This document shows positions 15,523 through 24,844 of a stretch of DNA of 64,000 bases, one piece after another. Source of the DNA: Cupriavidus malaysiensis (GTDB lineage: Bacteria; Pseudomonadota; Gammaproteobacteria; Burkholderiales; Burkholderiaceae); contig NZ_CP017754.1 of NCBI RefSeq assembly GCF_001854325.1, positions 1,984,001-2,048,000 on the forward strand, read 5' to 3'. The notes under the pieces were generated by a model. It was not told where the DNA came from. It saw only the letters and a list, made by a program, of their open reading frames with translations, and did no database searches. The stretch's first letter is position 1, and every line of letters starts with the position of its first letter. The position numbers and the translations under genes were made by a program.

Positions 15523-18093
15523 ATGGCCAAGATCGTTCACTGGGCGGCGTTCAAGCCGCCGGCCAACCTGGCACCTGACCAGCCGTACCGCCTGATCGGC
15601 AGCGCCGTGGTGGGCGGTGCGGTCATCGGGACCGTCGCGTGGGCCGTGGCCGTGGGCGTGGAGTGGTGGGTCGCCAGCAAGACCGGTGCGCTCGGCGGGG
15701 TCAGCCACATGCCCCTGTCCAAGCACGCGCTCTACTGGTTTGAAACGTTCCTCCACCGCGAGATGCGCAACCGTCCGTTCGCCGACAACGTGGCGGCTTA
15801 CCAGTACGGGCTGGACCAGATGAACTGGTGGCTGATCAAAGGCAAGGCCGCCCTGGCGACGGTGCCCGGTGTCGGGGTCGGCGCGTACATCACGTCGAAG
15901 ATGAACCGCGTCTATTGCAACAGCCGACACCTGTCCGGCATGCAGTTCCACGACGGCAAGGACGCGGTGAAGCTCGCCGAGCAGGCGGTGCTCGAGCTGA
16001 ACGGTGACCAGGCCCCGTTCCTCCCGTTGCACCCGGAGCTGACCTGGTTGAGCCAACAGGCGTGGAGCACGTCGGCGATCATCATGGGCGCGGCAGGTTC
16101 CGGGAAAAGTGCGATTCTGGCCCACCTCACGTACGAGGCATTGGTCCAGAACGTGTTCATGGTCATCATGGACGCCAAGGGCACCCAGAGCCACGTCATC
16201 AGGACGATTAACAAGCAGCTCGGGCGGCGGTCGGACAACGTGGCCACCATCAGTCCGTTCTCCGACACCGACGCGGCGTGGGACATTGGGCGGGACCTAG
16301 TCCGCGACGAGGACGCCACGGTGTTCGCCAACGCTTACGTCCCACCGTCAAACGATCCCATGTGGTCCGACGGTGCGCGGGGCATCCTGCGAACCATCGT
16401 CTTGTCGATGATCGTCGCCTACCGCGAGGCGTGCGCTCGTGCGGAAGCAGCGGGCGTGGAGAAGCCGAAGCCCTGGCACTGGGGCCACCTGGCGTACCGC
16501 ATCCAGTCGGCGATGAAGGACATTTACACCTGGGCGGCCGAGCACGACCCGGCGACCGCACGGCTGATCGCGGACTACGAGAAGTCCAACACGGTGAAGA
16601 GTTTTGAGGTGACGTTCCGCACGTTCAGCCTAGACATCATCAAGCTGGGCAAGGCGTGGGGAGAACCGGCCGACGGCGAACCGAAGCGTCGCCGCGTGTC
16701 CCTCCGGCTGTTCGTCGACCGGGTGGCGCGCAACGGTCGCAAGGGCGTTCACCAGATCGTGCTGCGCAACAACCTGGAGTACAAGGCCCTGACCAAGGGC
16801 TACCTGCTGGCGATGCACGCGTTCCTGACCGCGAAGATGCTCAGCCTGTCGGACAACCCGACCGATGGCACGGGCCGCACGCTGCTGTTCATGGAGGACG
16901 AGTTCACCAGCCAGGGCAAGAAGGAGTCGATTTTCGACGCGCTCGAGCTGGGCCGGTCGAAGGGCATGGTGCACGTCATCGCGGTGCAGACGGAGGACGC
17001 TTTGGTCGAACTGTACGGGCAGGAGGGCCGGGGCCGGATCTCGGGCAACACCACGATCAAAATCCTGGGCCGGGCGGCGGCGCCGGAGATGGGGGCGCAG
17101 ATGGCCGCCAACTTCCCGAAGCGCACGGTGCAGATCACGCACGAGGGGCGGCCCGCGGCGAAGGGCCAGCCGGCGACACCCACCACCTACGAGAGCGTCG
17201 AGGTCCCGGTGATCCGTCCGGAGATCCTGTCTTCCACCCGGGACATGGGCAAGCAGCGCGGGTCCTGGCTGGGAGGGCGCAAGGCAGGCATCAAAGCGGT
17301 GGTGCGGATCGGATCGGACCTCTACCACTTGCTCTGGCCGTTCATCGACAAGGACAAGATGCCGTCGGCGTCGGACGCGGCCGTTCCTCCGCTGGCCGCC
17401 TGGCTGGTGGGCGGGAAGGTCCCGGCGTTGCAGGACTACGCCCCGATGGTGCAGGTCGAGGCGCTGATGGCGCAGCAGGCCGCCACCCAGGCGGAGGCGT
17501 CCGCTGTTCCGACCGCCACCGCGAACGACGAGTCCGGTGGCGCTGCCCTGGACGCGATGCTCGCGGAGGGGGCGTCCGCGTCCGAGGAGCCGTCCGCCGA
17601 GCACGTGGCACCGACCGCTCCCGCGGCTCCCACACCGTCGAACGACCGCCCGCTGTCCCCGATGGAGCTGTATGAGCTGGAAATGCAGCGCAAGAAGGAA
17701 CTGGTGGTGGAGACCGTGGAGGTGGACGTCGAGCGCGACAGCGAGGAGTACCAGCACGCCGTGGTCGACGCCGCCAACCTGCAGCGGGAGCAGGAGCGCC
17801 GCGGCGACTGGCACGACCCGGGCGAGATCGACGAGTCGACCTCACTGCTGCTCGAGGCGGTGGCCGGCCCGCTGGCGGACGCCATCGTTCCCGGTGGGCA
17901 CCTGGTGATGGAAGCGTTGAAGATCGCCGAGGGGGCGCAGGCTCCCGCGAAAAACGTGGAGAACGTCATCGACAACCAGACCGGGGAGGTCCGGCAGGTC
18001 ACCGTGGTGGCGCCGAATAAGCAGATCAGCATTGTTCGGCATGTCACGGCGCGCACGCAGACCCCGGAGAGCGAGCCCGAGCGGTCGCTTTGA
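15523..18093 (+). CDS. Type IV coupling protein (TraD/VirD4-like)
   Basis: Protein of 856 residues. Two N-terminal hydrophobic segments (about 26-48, GGAVIGTVAWAVAVGVEWWV, and about 112-130) anchor it in the inner membrane. The cytoplasmic ATPase carries Walker A GAAGSGKSA near residue 193 and Walker B LLFMEDEF near 460, followed by the coupling-protein IAVQTEDAL sensor. The C-terminal 250 residues are acidic and Pro/Ala-rich, usual for relaxase-contacting tails. Coupling proteins hand the relaxase-DNA complex to a type IV secretion channel. The relaxase gene follows 130 nt later. No T4SS channel genes are in the window. Confidence 0.88.
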   Translation: MAKIVHWAAFKPPANLAPDQPYRLIGSAVVGGAVIGTVAWAVAVGVEWWVASKTGALGGVSHMPLSKHALYWFETFLHREMRNRPFADNVAAYQYGLDQMNWWLIKGKAALATVPGVGVGAYITSKMNRVYCNSRHLSGMQFHDGKDAVKLAEQAVLELNGDQAPFLPLHPELTWLSQQAWSTSAIIMGAAGSGKSAILAHLTYEALVQNVFMVIMDAKGTQSHVIRTINKQLGRRSDNVATISPFSDTDAAWDIGRDLVRDEDATVFANAYVPPSNDPMWSDGARGILRTIVLSMIVAYREACARAEAAGVEKPKPWHWGHLAYRIQSAMKDIYTWAAEHDPATARLIADYEKSNTVKSFEVTFRTFSLDIIKLGKAWGEPADGEPKRRRVSLRLFVDRVARNGRKGVHQIVLRNNLEYKALTKGYLLAMHAFLTAKMLSLSDNPTDGTGRTLLFMEDEFTSQGKKESIFDALELGRSKGMVHVIAVQTEDALVELYGQEGRGRISGNTTIKILGRAAAPEMGAQMAANFPKRTVQITHEGRPAAKGQPATPTTYESVEVPVIRPEILSSTRDMGKQRGSWLGGRKAGIKAVVRIGSDLYHLLWPFIDKDKMPSASDAAVPPLAAWLVGGKVPALQDYAPMVQVEALMAQQAATQAEASAVPTATANDESGGAALDAMLAEGASASEEPSAEHVAPTAPAAPTPSNDRPLSPMELYELEMQRKKELVVETVEVDVERDSEEYQHAVVDAANLQREQERRGDWHDPGEIDESTSLLLEAVAGPLADAIVPGGHLVMEALKIAEGAQAPAKNVENVIDNQTGEVRQVTVVAPNKQISIVRHVTARTQTPESEPERSL

Positions 18094-18122
18094 GGCGTTG
18101 CAAAAAACGCGATCGGGCGGGC

Positions 18123-18150
18123 TTGACGAGGCCCCGGGACCCGTTAACGT
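18123..18150 (+). promoter_or_regulatory. Promoter of relaxase gene
   Basis: TTGACG (18123-18128), 16 nt, TAACGT (18145-18150). A dispersed palindrome lies 38 bp downstream, before the start codon, where a bound protein would block transcription. Confidence 0.6.
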
Positions 18151-18187
18151 GGACCGTGACCCGACGGTTCGGGGATTCGATCTATCC

Positions 18188-18199
18188 GTGCCAGGGCAC
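18188..18199. repeat. Dispersed 12-bp palindrome, copy 9 (relaxase leader)
   Basis: Perfect GTGCCAGGGCAC between the relaxase promoter and its ribosome-binding site. Confidence 0.8.
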
Positions 18200-18223
18200 A
18201 GGCGTACTATCTAGGAGGGGACC

Positions 18224-21200
18224 ATGCTTACGATGATGGCGCTGAGCCCGAAGGGCCACGACAAGAACGGGAACAACATCGTCAACTACTTCCTGGCGAA
18301 GGAAGCCCGTTATTACGTCAACGAGCTGACGGGGAAGATCGAGAACCAGACGAAATGGATCGGCAAGGGCGCAGAGGCCCTGGGGTTGAAGGGCGAGGTC
18401 AGCGAGGAGGTTCTGCTCAACCTGCTGAACGGCAAGCTCCCGGACGGGGCGAAGGGTGTGCAGAACATCGGCCGGCCCGGGCGTCGTGCGGCGTTCGACA
18501 TGTGCGCCACGGCCGAGAAGACCGTGTCCATGCTGATGGCGGACCCGACCAACACCCCGGAAGAGCGGGAAGCGATCATCCAGGCGCACAAGCGCGCTGC
18601 GCGGGCCATGATCAAGTTCATCGAATCCGAGCTGTACGCGCGGGTGGGGGCCCAGGGCAACGAGATCGTCCGCAACGTCGGCATGATCGCGGCGGAGGTC
18701 ACGCATTACACCAACCGCCTGCTGGAGCCCAATCTTCACACGCACTTTATTGTCATGAACATGGTGCACTCGATCGGCCCGGACGGGAAGGAACGGGTGA
18801 CCACGTTCGAGAACAGCACCCTGATGGCGATCAAGCACGCAGCGGGAGCGATCTACCGGAACCAGCTTGCGCACGAGGTCCAGGAACTGGGCTACCAGAT
18901 CGACAAGCACATCCAGCTCAACGCGAAGGGGCGCGAGACCGGGGACGTTTTTTTCCGGGTCGCCGGCGTCGACGAGTTCAGCCGCGATGCGCACAGCAAG
19001 CGCCGCATGGAGATCCTGGCGTACATGGAGGCCCACCCGGAGGTCACCGAGGACCAGGCCGCGGAGCGGACCAGGAAGGACAAGAACGAGCCCGGCATCG
19101 TTGAGCTGCGCCAGATCTGGAAGGAACACTTCGAGGAAGTCCGGCGCAAGGACCCGAACGCCTACCAGTCCGTGGCGGCGTTGAAGGACCCGGCCGTTGT
19201 GTCGAACCTGGGCCACAAGGACCTGGAGCCGGTGAAGGGGCAGGAGAAGCAGCAGGACATGGCCCCGAAGTCCGACGACGAGATCCTCAAGACCGTCCAC
19301 GTCGCGTCGTCCCTGTTCACCCGGTTCGAGCTGATGAAGCAGGTGGCGTTCGAATACGTCGGCCGCCTGGACATGCGCGGGGTGATCGAGAAGACCGAGG
19401 CGATCCTCGACGACGTGAAGCGCGTCGTCGCGTTCGAGCACGACCCGAAGACCGGGGTGGCGCGGTACGCGTCCCAGGCGATGATCGACCTGGAAGCGGG
19501 CATCATCAAGAAGGCCGCGGCGCGCGCCGACGAGCAGTCCATCCGCTTGACCAAGGAGCAGGTCGACGCGGGCCTGGCGAAGTTCCAGGCGAAGAACCCG
19601 CACCTGAAGCTGAACGCCGAGCAGGAGGGCAGCGTCCGCTACATCTGTTCCGACACCGGGGGCAACGCGATCATCTCGGGCCGGGCTGGCACGGGCAAGA
19701 CCACGTCGTTCATCGCCACCAAAATCACGTGGGAGGAGGCCGGCGGGAAGCTCATCGGCGTGTCCGAATCCTGGAAGGCCGCGAAGAAGCTGCAAAGCGA
19801 GAGCGGGGTGGAGAGCTACTCCACCCGTACGACCCTGCACCGGATCAAAAACGGCAAGCTCCCGCTGGACAGCAAGACCATGCTCATCGTGGACGAGGCA
19901 GGCATGCAGACCTCCCAGAGCATCGCGGAGCTGCAGAACCTTTGCGATGCGGCCGGCGCGAAGCTGGTGCTGATGGGCGACCACCTGCAGTTGCAGCCGG
20001 TGGGCGCCGGGTCGGGCTTCCGGATCATGCAGGCCCGGGTCCAGGACCACGCGCTGAAGGAGATCCGCCGTCAGCGCCAGGAGCGCGACCGCATCACGGC
20101 GAACATGCTGTACGACGAGCGCGACGGCCAGAAGATTTTCGAGCGCTACATGGCCAACGGCCACATTCGCACCTCGGAGACCGAAGTGGAAGCCCGGGCC
20201 ATGTTGGTCAAGGACTATTTCAAGTCCGAGGGCGTCGCCGAGTCCGACACGGTGAAGCTGATGGTGAGCGGTGAGCTGCGCGAGGTCGAAATGGCGGTGC
20301 GCGACAAGGTGGTGTTCAGCGCGGGGGACAAGGCGCTGGGCATCAACGCGAACGACATCGGCGTGGTGCGGGCCATGGAGATGAAGGAGGCCGGCGAGGG
20401 CTACTTGATCCAGGTGGAGGTGACGCCGGCCGATCTCAACAAGCCGAAGCACACGGTGTCGATCGACACGAGCGTGTTCAACGAGTTCAACCGGGACTAC
20501 GCGCAGACGTTGGTGATCTGCGGGACCAACCGTGAGGTGCAACAGATGAACGAGGACATTCGCCAGGGATTCAAGGACCGGGGCCTGCTGGGCGACGACC
20601 AGCGGGTGCGGCTGATCGTCAACGACGAGTGGCGCCAGGAGATCGTGGCCACCGGTGACAAGGTGCTGTTCACCGAGAAGCACGACGACCTGGGCGTGTC
20701 GAACGGCGAGGGCGGGATCGTCACTCAGCTCCGGCCGTCCGACGACAAGAAAAGCCACATCATGACCATCCGGCTGGTCTCCGAGATCCCGGAGCAGAAC
20801 GGGCGCTACGTGTCGTTCGACACGAAGGATTGCCCGGACGTCATGCTGGCCTACGCGGGCACCGTCCACAAGAGCCAAGGCCAAAGCATCGACAAGACCC
20901 TGCACTACGTGGGTCCGGGCGGTGTGCACATGGTCAACAACCAGTCGGCGCTGGTGGCGATGACCCGGATGAAGGACGAGTACGGCATCTACGGCGTGGA
21001 CGAGGACCTGCTCGGGCGGATCGACGAGGACGGCACCCGGCGCGGTGGCATCGCCCAGGCCCTGACGGAGCAGGCCCTGAACGTCACCACCATGGACGTT
21101 CAGCGGATCACCCGCGAGGAAGCGAAAGAGATCCGTCCGCAGCAGCGCGGGGCGGCCCGTCGTTTGGAACCGATCAAGGCACCGCCGGAGCTGGCCGAGA

Positions 21201-21592
21201 CCCGGGCGGAGGAGCGCGAGTCGATCAAGGCGCGCAGCATCGCCCAGGCGGCGGAGAGCGAGGAGGCATCCCGCCAGCGCCTGGCCAGCGGGGCGACCAC
21301 CGTGGACCTGCGCACGCGCGAGGCGGCGAACGAGCGGGAGGCGTCGACCGTCCAGACGAAGAGCCAGTTCGCGACGGCCCTGCCGGAACTCACGGCTCAC
21401 CGTGCCAAGGTACGGGCGGCGCACGAAGCACGGCAGAAGGCCGAGGCCCAGGCGTTGGCGAAGCGCGAGGCGGAGCAGCAGGCCTTGGCCGTGGCGCAGA
21501 AGACGGAGCAGGCGCGCAAGCTGGAGGCCGAACGGGTGCTGCGCTTGCAGCGCGAGCGCGAGGCCGAGGTGTTCTACGGTCGCAGCCGGTAA
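18224..21592 (+). CDS. MobF-family conjugative relaxase-helicase
   Basis: Protein of 1,122 residues in the TrwC/TraI family. The N-terminal relaxase (about 1-300) has a Tyr pair (ARYYVNEL) and the metal-binding HTHF motif (PNLHTHFIVMN). The C-terminal superfamily I helicase (from about 455) has Walker A SGRAGTGKTT, Walker B IVDEAGMQ, and the VHKSQGQS motif near 885. The last 150 residues form a charged coiled-coil-like tail rich in Ala/Glu/Arg. MobF enzymes nick oriT and unwind the strand sent to the recipient. AGGAGGGG precedes the ATG. It closes the transfer module; a terminator follows directly. Confidence 0.92.
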   Translation: MLTMMALSPKGHDKNGNNIVNYFLAKEARYYVNELTGKIENQTKWIGKGAEALGLKGEVSEEVLLNLLNGKLPDGAKGVQNIGRPGRRAAFDMCATAEKTVSMLMADPTNTPEEREAIIQAHKRAARAMIKFIESELYARVGAQGNEIVRNVGMIAAEVTHYTNRLLEPNLHTHFIVMNMVHSIGPDGKERVTTFENSTLMAIKHAAGAIYRNQLAHEVQELGYQIDKHIQLNAKGRETGDVFFRVAGVDEFSRDAHSKRRMEILAYMEAHPEVTEDQAAERTRKDKNEPGIVELRQIWKEHFEEVRRKDPNAYQSVAALKDPAVVSNLGHKDLEPVKGQEKQQDMAPKSDDEILKTVHVASSLFTRFELMKQVAFEYVGRLDMRGVIEKTEAILDDVKRVVAFEHDPKTGVARYASQAMIDLEAGIIKKAAARADEQSIRLTKEQVDAGLAKFQAKNPHLKLNAEQEGSVRYICSDTGGNAIISGRAGTGKTTSFIATKITWEEAGGKLIGVSESWKAAKKLQSESGVESYSTRTTLHRIKNGKLPLDSKTMLIVDEAGMQTSQSIAELQNLCDAAGAKLVLMGDHLQLQPVGAGSGFRIMQARVQDHALKEIRRQRQERDRITANMLYDERDGQKIFERYMANGHIRTSETEVEARAMLVKDYFKSEGVAESDTVKLMVSGELREVEMAVRDKVVFSAGDKALGINANDIGVVRAMEMKEAGEGYLIQVEVTPADLNKPKHTVSIDTSVFNEFNRDYAQTLVICGTNREVQQMNEDIRQGFKDRGLLGDDQRVRLIVNDEWRQEIVATGDKVLFTEKHDDLGVSNGEGGIVTQLRPSDDKKSHIMTIRLVSEIPEQNGRYVSFDTKDCPDVMLAYAGTVHKSQGQSIDKTLHYVGPGGVHMVNNQSALVAMTRMKDEYGIYGVDEDLLGRIDEDGTRRGGIAQALTEQALNVTTMDVQRITREEAKEIRPQQRGAARRLEPIKAPPELAETRAEERESIKARSIAQAAESEEASRQRLASGATTVDLRTREAANEREASTVQTKSQFATALPELTAHRAKVRAAHEARQKAEAQALAKREAEQQALAVAQKTEQARKLEAERVLRLQREREAEVFYGRSR

Positions 21593-21604
21593 GAGGGAAC
21601 AGGA

Positions 21605-21627
21605 GGCCCGGGATACCGGGCCTTCTT
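21605..21627 (+). terminator. Terminator after relaxase gene
   Basis: GGCCCGG, GATA loop, CCGGGCC and then TTCTT. Confidence 0.75.
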
Positions 21628-21774
21628 GGTACAACCACCCCAGCGTTCCCCTTTGATGACCCTTCAATAGAGTTCGTGCGGTTAAACTGACCAACGTGGG
21701 CTCCCGCGTCGCGGGCGAACCGTCAAGATGCACCTGAACGATGTACTGTATGGCGCAGGGGCGCCAAGGGGAAC

Positions 21775-22683
21775 GTGTTGATCACCATCAATACCGACAA
21801 GCAGCTCGTTCGTGTCGACACCTGGGACGAGATCAGTGAGCGGGCCGGTTTCACAAACGATCTTGATCCGAAGCAGCACGAGCTGAAAGCGATCATCGGG
21901 CGGTATGCGTTTCGGGACAAACTTCGGTGTGGGTTGTCGAGCTGCCACACGCCGCACAACCGCGGCTACATCGTGGTGACGAAGAGCGGACTCGAGACGA
22001 ACATCGGCAAGGATTGCGGAAAGACCCACTTCGGTGTGGACTTCAGCGACATGTCGCGTCAGTTTGAGCGCGACGTGACCGAGAAGGAGAACCGCGAAAC
22101 GCTCTGGAGCTTCCATTTCCGTCTCGACGATCTGACGCAAGCGATCGACGGGATCCGGAAGGGCGACCGGGGCGCGGATTGGCTGTACAAGCGCTCACGA
22201 CCCCTGGTCGAACTGAACCGGGGGTGTCCGGCGGCGATCGTCCGCCGTGTGGGGGACATGATCAAAACGGGTAGCAGCTTGGTCGTGGTCCCGCGAGAGG
22301 CCACGAAAGCGGAGACCGATGCGGAAGAGGCTCGTACGGGTCGACGGGTACCGCGTCCGCACTACATCGACGAGCCCGTCGGGCAAATCGGGCATCTGGA
22401 CGCGTTGTACCGAGAAAACGATGTCCGCGAGATCTTGGTGCTCGACCTGGAAGCGCGGTGCAAGGCACTCGCCGATCTCGACATCGACACCATGACCTAT
22501 GAACAGTTGGCGAAATGGGTCAAGTGGACGGGCACGGTTGAAGAGAAGCTCCAACGGGCGCAGAACGCCGTGGAGTCCGGCCGCCAGTTGCTCACCCAGC
22601 GCAACTTGTCGTGCCTGTCGCGCATCCTCACGGACCCCGTGGATGCCGACGCGTTTGGGGAGTACCTGGCAACGCTCGACTAA
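21775..22683 (+). CDS. Hypothetical protein with zinc-binding-like motif
   Basis: Protein of 302 residues. It starts at GTG with AAGGGGAAC just upstream; no better ATG is present. Residues 52-85 hold CGLSSCHTPHNRGYIV followed by NIGKDCGKTHFG, a Cys/His pattern suggesting one metal site. Similar proteins occur in phages and plasmids without assigned function, to my knowledge. The C-terminal 100 residues are helical. Own terminator downstream; the upstream gap is about 150 nt after the relaxase terminator, so it is an independent transcription unit. Confidence 0.6.
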   Translation: MLITINTDKQLVRVDTWDEISERAGFTNDLDPKQHELKAIIGRYAFRDKLRCGLSSCHTPHNRGYIVVTKSGLETNIGKDCGKTHFGVDFSDMSRQFERDVTEKENRETLWSFHFRLDDLTQAIDGIRKGDRGADWLYKRSRPLVELNRGCPAAIVRRVGDMIKTGSSLVVVPREATKAETDAEEARTGRRVPRPHYIDEPVGQIGHLDALYRENDVREILVLDLEARCKALADLDIDTMTYEQLAKWVKWTGTVEEKLQRAQNAVESGRQLLTQRNLSCLSRILTDPVDADAFGEYLATLD

Positions 22684-22710
22684 CCTCTTCGATGAGGCGT
22701 GGCTCGTGCA

Positions 22711-22735
22711 AAAGGCCCGGTTCATCCGGGCCTTT
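22711..22735 (+). terminator. Bidirectional terminator
   Basis: AAAGGCCCGG, TTCAT loop, CCGGGCCTTT. It separates the rightward gene from the leftward partition operon and would work in both directions. Confidence 0.8.
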
Positions 22736-22753
22736 GTCATACAGCGGTGCGCG

Positions 22754-23200
22754 TCAGCGTCGGCGCGCGCTGGCCATGAGGCGCTCGATCAGGCCCACGG
22801 CCACGTCGGTGAGACGGTACCCGTCGGCGCTGACCCGTGCCTTGACCTGGCGGTACAGCGGCGTGGGCAGGTCCAGGCTCAGGCGTTCCCGATCGTCAGC
22901 GGGCGCGACCGGCGCGACGGCCACGGTCACCGTCCCGGCCAGCCAGTCCTCCAGCAGACCGCGCAGCAGGGTGGTGAGCGTCGACCCGGAGGCTTCCGCC
23001 CTGGCTTCGAGGAACCGTTTGTGCGCGAGCGGCAGGCGTACGTGGAATCGCGTGCTGCCCGCGGCGTTGTTCCCCTTGCGTTGCGCCTCCGGGGTGCGGA
23101 CCAGGCGCAACGCGGGCGGGGGCACCACAACGGCCGGCTTCTCGTCCTGGGCTTTGCGGGCGCTGGGGCGTTGAAACGAAAGCGTCGTCTTCACAGGCAC
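22754..23200 (-). CDS. Tandem ribbon-helix-helix partition-type DNA-binding protein
   Basis: Protein of 148 residues next to parA. Two RHH-like units are visible: residues about 50-88 (RFHVRLPLAHKRFLEARAEA followed by a helix) and about 103-142 (RLSLDLPTPLYRQVKARVSA followed by TDVAVGLIERL). The N-terminal 45 residues are basic and unstructured, as in ParG-type partners that stimulate ParA ATPase with a flexible tail. Its start is 4 nt from the parA stop, so it is translated with it. It is the best candidate to bind the GTGCCNNGGCAC palindromes clustered at the parA promoter. Confidence 0.7.
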   Translation of the reverse strand: MPVKTTLSFQRPSARKAQDEKPAVVVPPPALRLVRTPEAQRKGNNAAGSTRFHVRLPLAHKRFLEARAEASGSTLTTLLRGLLEDWLAGTVTVAVAPVAPADDRERLSLDLPTPLYRQVKARVSADGYRLTDVAVGLIERLMASARRR

Positions 23201-23204
23201 CCCC

Positions 23205-23903
23205 TCACGCTGCGGCGCGGTCGGCGGCGTGGCACGTCGCCAGCATCGCCAGGACCTCGCGCGCCACGCCCCGCATTTCGGCCTGGGCCTGCGCGTCCGA
23301 GTGCTGGAACACCGTCACCCCGTTGGCCGCCGCTTCGACGTAGCTCTTGCGGGCGTGCATCACGGTGTCCAGCACCGGGATCCCCGTTTCCAGCAACGCT
23401 TCCCGGGTCAGGCGGGCCAGGCGCGAGCGCGGCGACGCCTGGGTGATCAGGAACGCGGCTTTCGTGCGCCCGTCCGTGATGTCCATCCGGGTGCGCACCA
23501 TGTCGACCAGCTTGGCGTTGGCCCACATGTCGAACGCCGACGGCTGGATGGGCAGCAGCACGAAATCGGCGGCACGCACCGCGGCGATCGTCCCCGGGTT
23601 CGAGGCTTCGATCCCCGGGCAGTCGAACACCCGCAGGTCGCGCGGCTCCCGCACCGTCGCCAGGAACTGGTCGAGTGTGGGGCGCGGGCACGCCAGCACC
23701 GGGAACGGACGGGCACCGTCGCCGGCGGCCTCGTGCCATTCGCTCGCGGACATCTGGGGGTCCAGGTCGAAAAGCTGGGCGTCGTACCCCGGGCCCAGCT
23801 CCACGCCCAGCTCCTGGGCGATGGCGTCCGGCAGGTTCACGCATGTGGTGGTCTTGCTCGTACCGCCCTTGGTGCTGCACGCAACGATGGTGATCGGCTT
23901 CAT
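23205..23903 (-). CDS. parA: ParA/ParF-type partition ATPase
   Basis: Protein of 232 residues with the deviant Walker A KGGTSKTTT at residues 12-20, a QLFDLDPQ switch and a LRVFDCPGIE Walker B. It lacks the N-terminal DNA-binding domain of large plasmid ParA proteins, placing it in the small (type Ib, ParF-like) group that pairs with an RHH protein, which fits the gene just downstream. It moves plasmid copies over the nucleoid before division. AAGGAC precedes the ATG. Its promoter carries three copies of the dispersed palindrome. Confidence 0.88.
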   Translation of the reverse strand: MKPITIVACSTKGGTSKTTTCVNLPDAIAQELGVELGPGYDAQLFDLDPQMSASEWHEAAGDGARPFPVLACPRPTLDQFLATVREPRDLRVFDCPGIEASNPGTIAAVRAADFVLLPIQPSAFDMWANAKLVDMVRTRMDITDGRTKAAFLITQASPRSRLARLTREALLETGIPVLDTVMHARKSYVEAAANGVTVFQHSDAQAQAEMRGVAREVLAMLATCHAADRAAA

Positions 23904-23924
23904 GAGGGTGTCCTTTTTCTAGGT

Positions 23925-24023
23925 GTGCCGTGGCACGGCTTGTCGGGTAATGACCGTGCAGTGGCACGGATGACTGGCATGTAACCACGGGTACCGATAT
24001 GATGTCAACATGTGCCGTGGCAC
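23925..24023 (-). promoter_or_regulatory. parA promoter with three palindromic operator/parS-like sites
   Basis: On the minus strand TTGACA (24008-24003), 18 nt, TTACAT (23984-23979). Sites: GTGCCGTGGCAC at 24012-24023 just upstream of the -35, GTGCAGTGGCAC (one mismatch) at 23956-23967 near the start point and GTGCCGTGGCAC at 23925-23936, 22 nt from the ATG. Typical layout for autoregulation and for a centromere next to parA. The 377-base gap 23904-24280 holds nothing else I can name. Confidence 0.65.
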
Positions 24024-24280
24024 GTCTTAATGATCGCTAGAATCCTTGAGGGGAAAGGCTTCCAGCGAAATCAGGCGTTGGGTCACGTGTACATGGGCGG
24101 GCGAGCCCACCGGCGCGCGATGATGGCCGAAGGCGGGGTGCTGGTGGGTTGCCCGAGGTTTTGACGCCACGCGACGGTGGGACCGTCATCGTTACGTTTG
24201 CAAAACCGGATTTGTGTGCAATCCTGGAAAAACGCTCGGCCCTGGGCCGGCTCAACCACGACCTGTTGGAGGTATTTGAA

Positions 24281-24787
24281 ATGTCGCGCTTATCGTTGTC
24301 GCGTGTGTTTGTTCTTCCCCCGGACCTGGCGCTCGAAGACCTGAACGGTCGGACGCTCGACCAGTGGGACCGGTACGGCGTCCTGGGCTGGGACGATGGC
24401 TGCGCGTCGTACTTCCTGACGCTGCAACCCCGTGGCCACGACATGCCCGTGTGGTCGTTCGGCGACCGGGCGGCGGAGTTCGGCTCGCCCTGGGTCCTGC
24501 AACAGGTCCTGCGAGTGCTGTTCAACGTCGACCAGGCGGGCGTGGAGAAGGGCTGGTTCGCGTTCAAGCCCGGCATGGCGGAGCGCCTGGCGAACGATCG
24601 GGACACGTATTTCGACCGGCACCCGGTGGCGGAGAACGCACGGGAAGCAGCGGACGACCTGCTCCGATCGTTCCACGAGGAGGACGCGTCGTATCAGCCG
24701 TACGCGGCGCCACTGCCCTTGGACGAGGCGTGGCTGCTGGCGCACGCCCTGGTCGAACCGGTACCGCGCCAGGCGGTCCCGGCATGA
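24281..24787 (+). CDS. Hypothetical protein divergent from parA
   Basis: Protein of 168 residues, not recognised. GGAGG 8 nt before the ATG decides the start; an upstream TTG at 24149 would add 44 poorly supported residues. Acidic, with Trp/Phe clusters (DQWDRYGVLGWDDG, GVEKGWFAFKPG). No signal or membrane helix. A strong shared terminator follows. Position opposite parA suggests a plasmid maintenance role but nothing in the protein proves it. Confidence 0.55.
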   Translation: MSRLSLSRVFVLPPDLALEDLNGRTLDQWDRYGVLGWDDGCASYFLTLQPRGHDMPVWSFGDRAAEFGSPWVLQQVLRVLFNVDQAGVEKGWFAFKPGMAERLANDRDTYFDRHPVAENAREAADDLLRSFHEEDASYQPYAAPLPLDEAWLLAHALVEPVPRQAVPA

Positions 24788-24819
24788 CGGCGCGCTGGGA
24801 GGAGGGCGCACCAAGAAGA

Positions 24820-24842
24820 AAGCGGGCCGTGGCCCGCTTTTT
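24820..24842. terminator. Bidirectional terminator
   Basis: AAGCGGGCC, GT, GGCCCGCTT and then TTTT between two convergent genes. Confidence 0.8.
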
Positions 24843-24844
24843 CG

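Noticed and set aside
18182..21733. 1,183-residue open frame on the minus strand
   Set aside because: Antisense to the relaxase-helicase; composition is that of a shadow frame.
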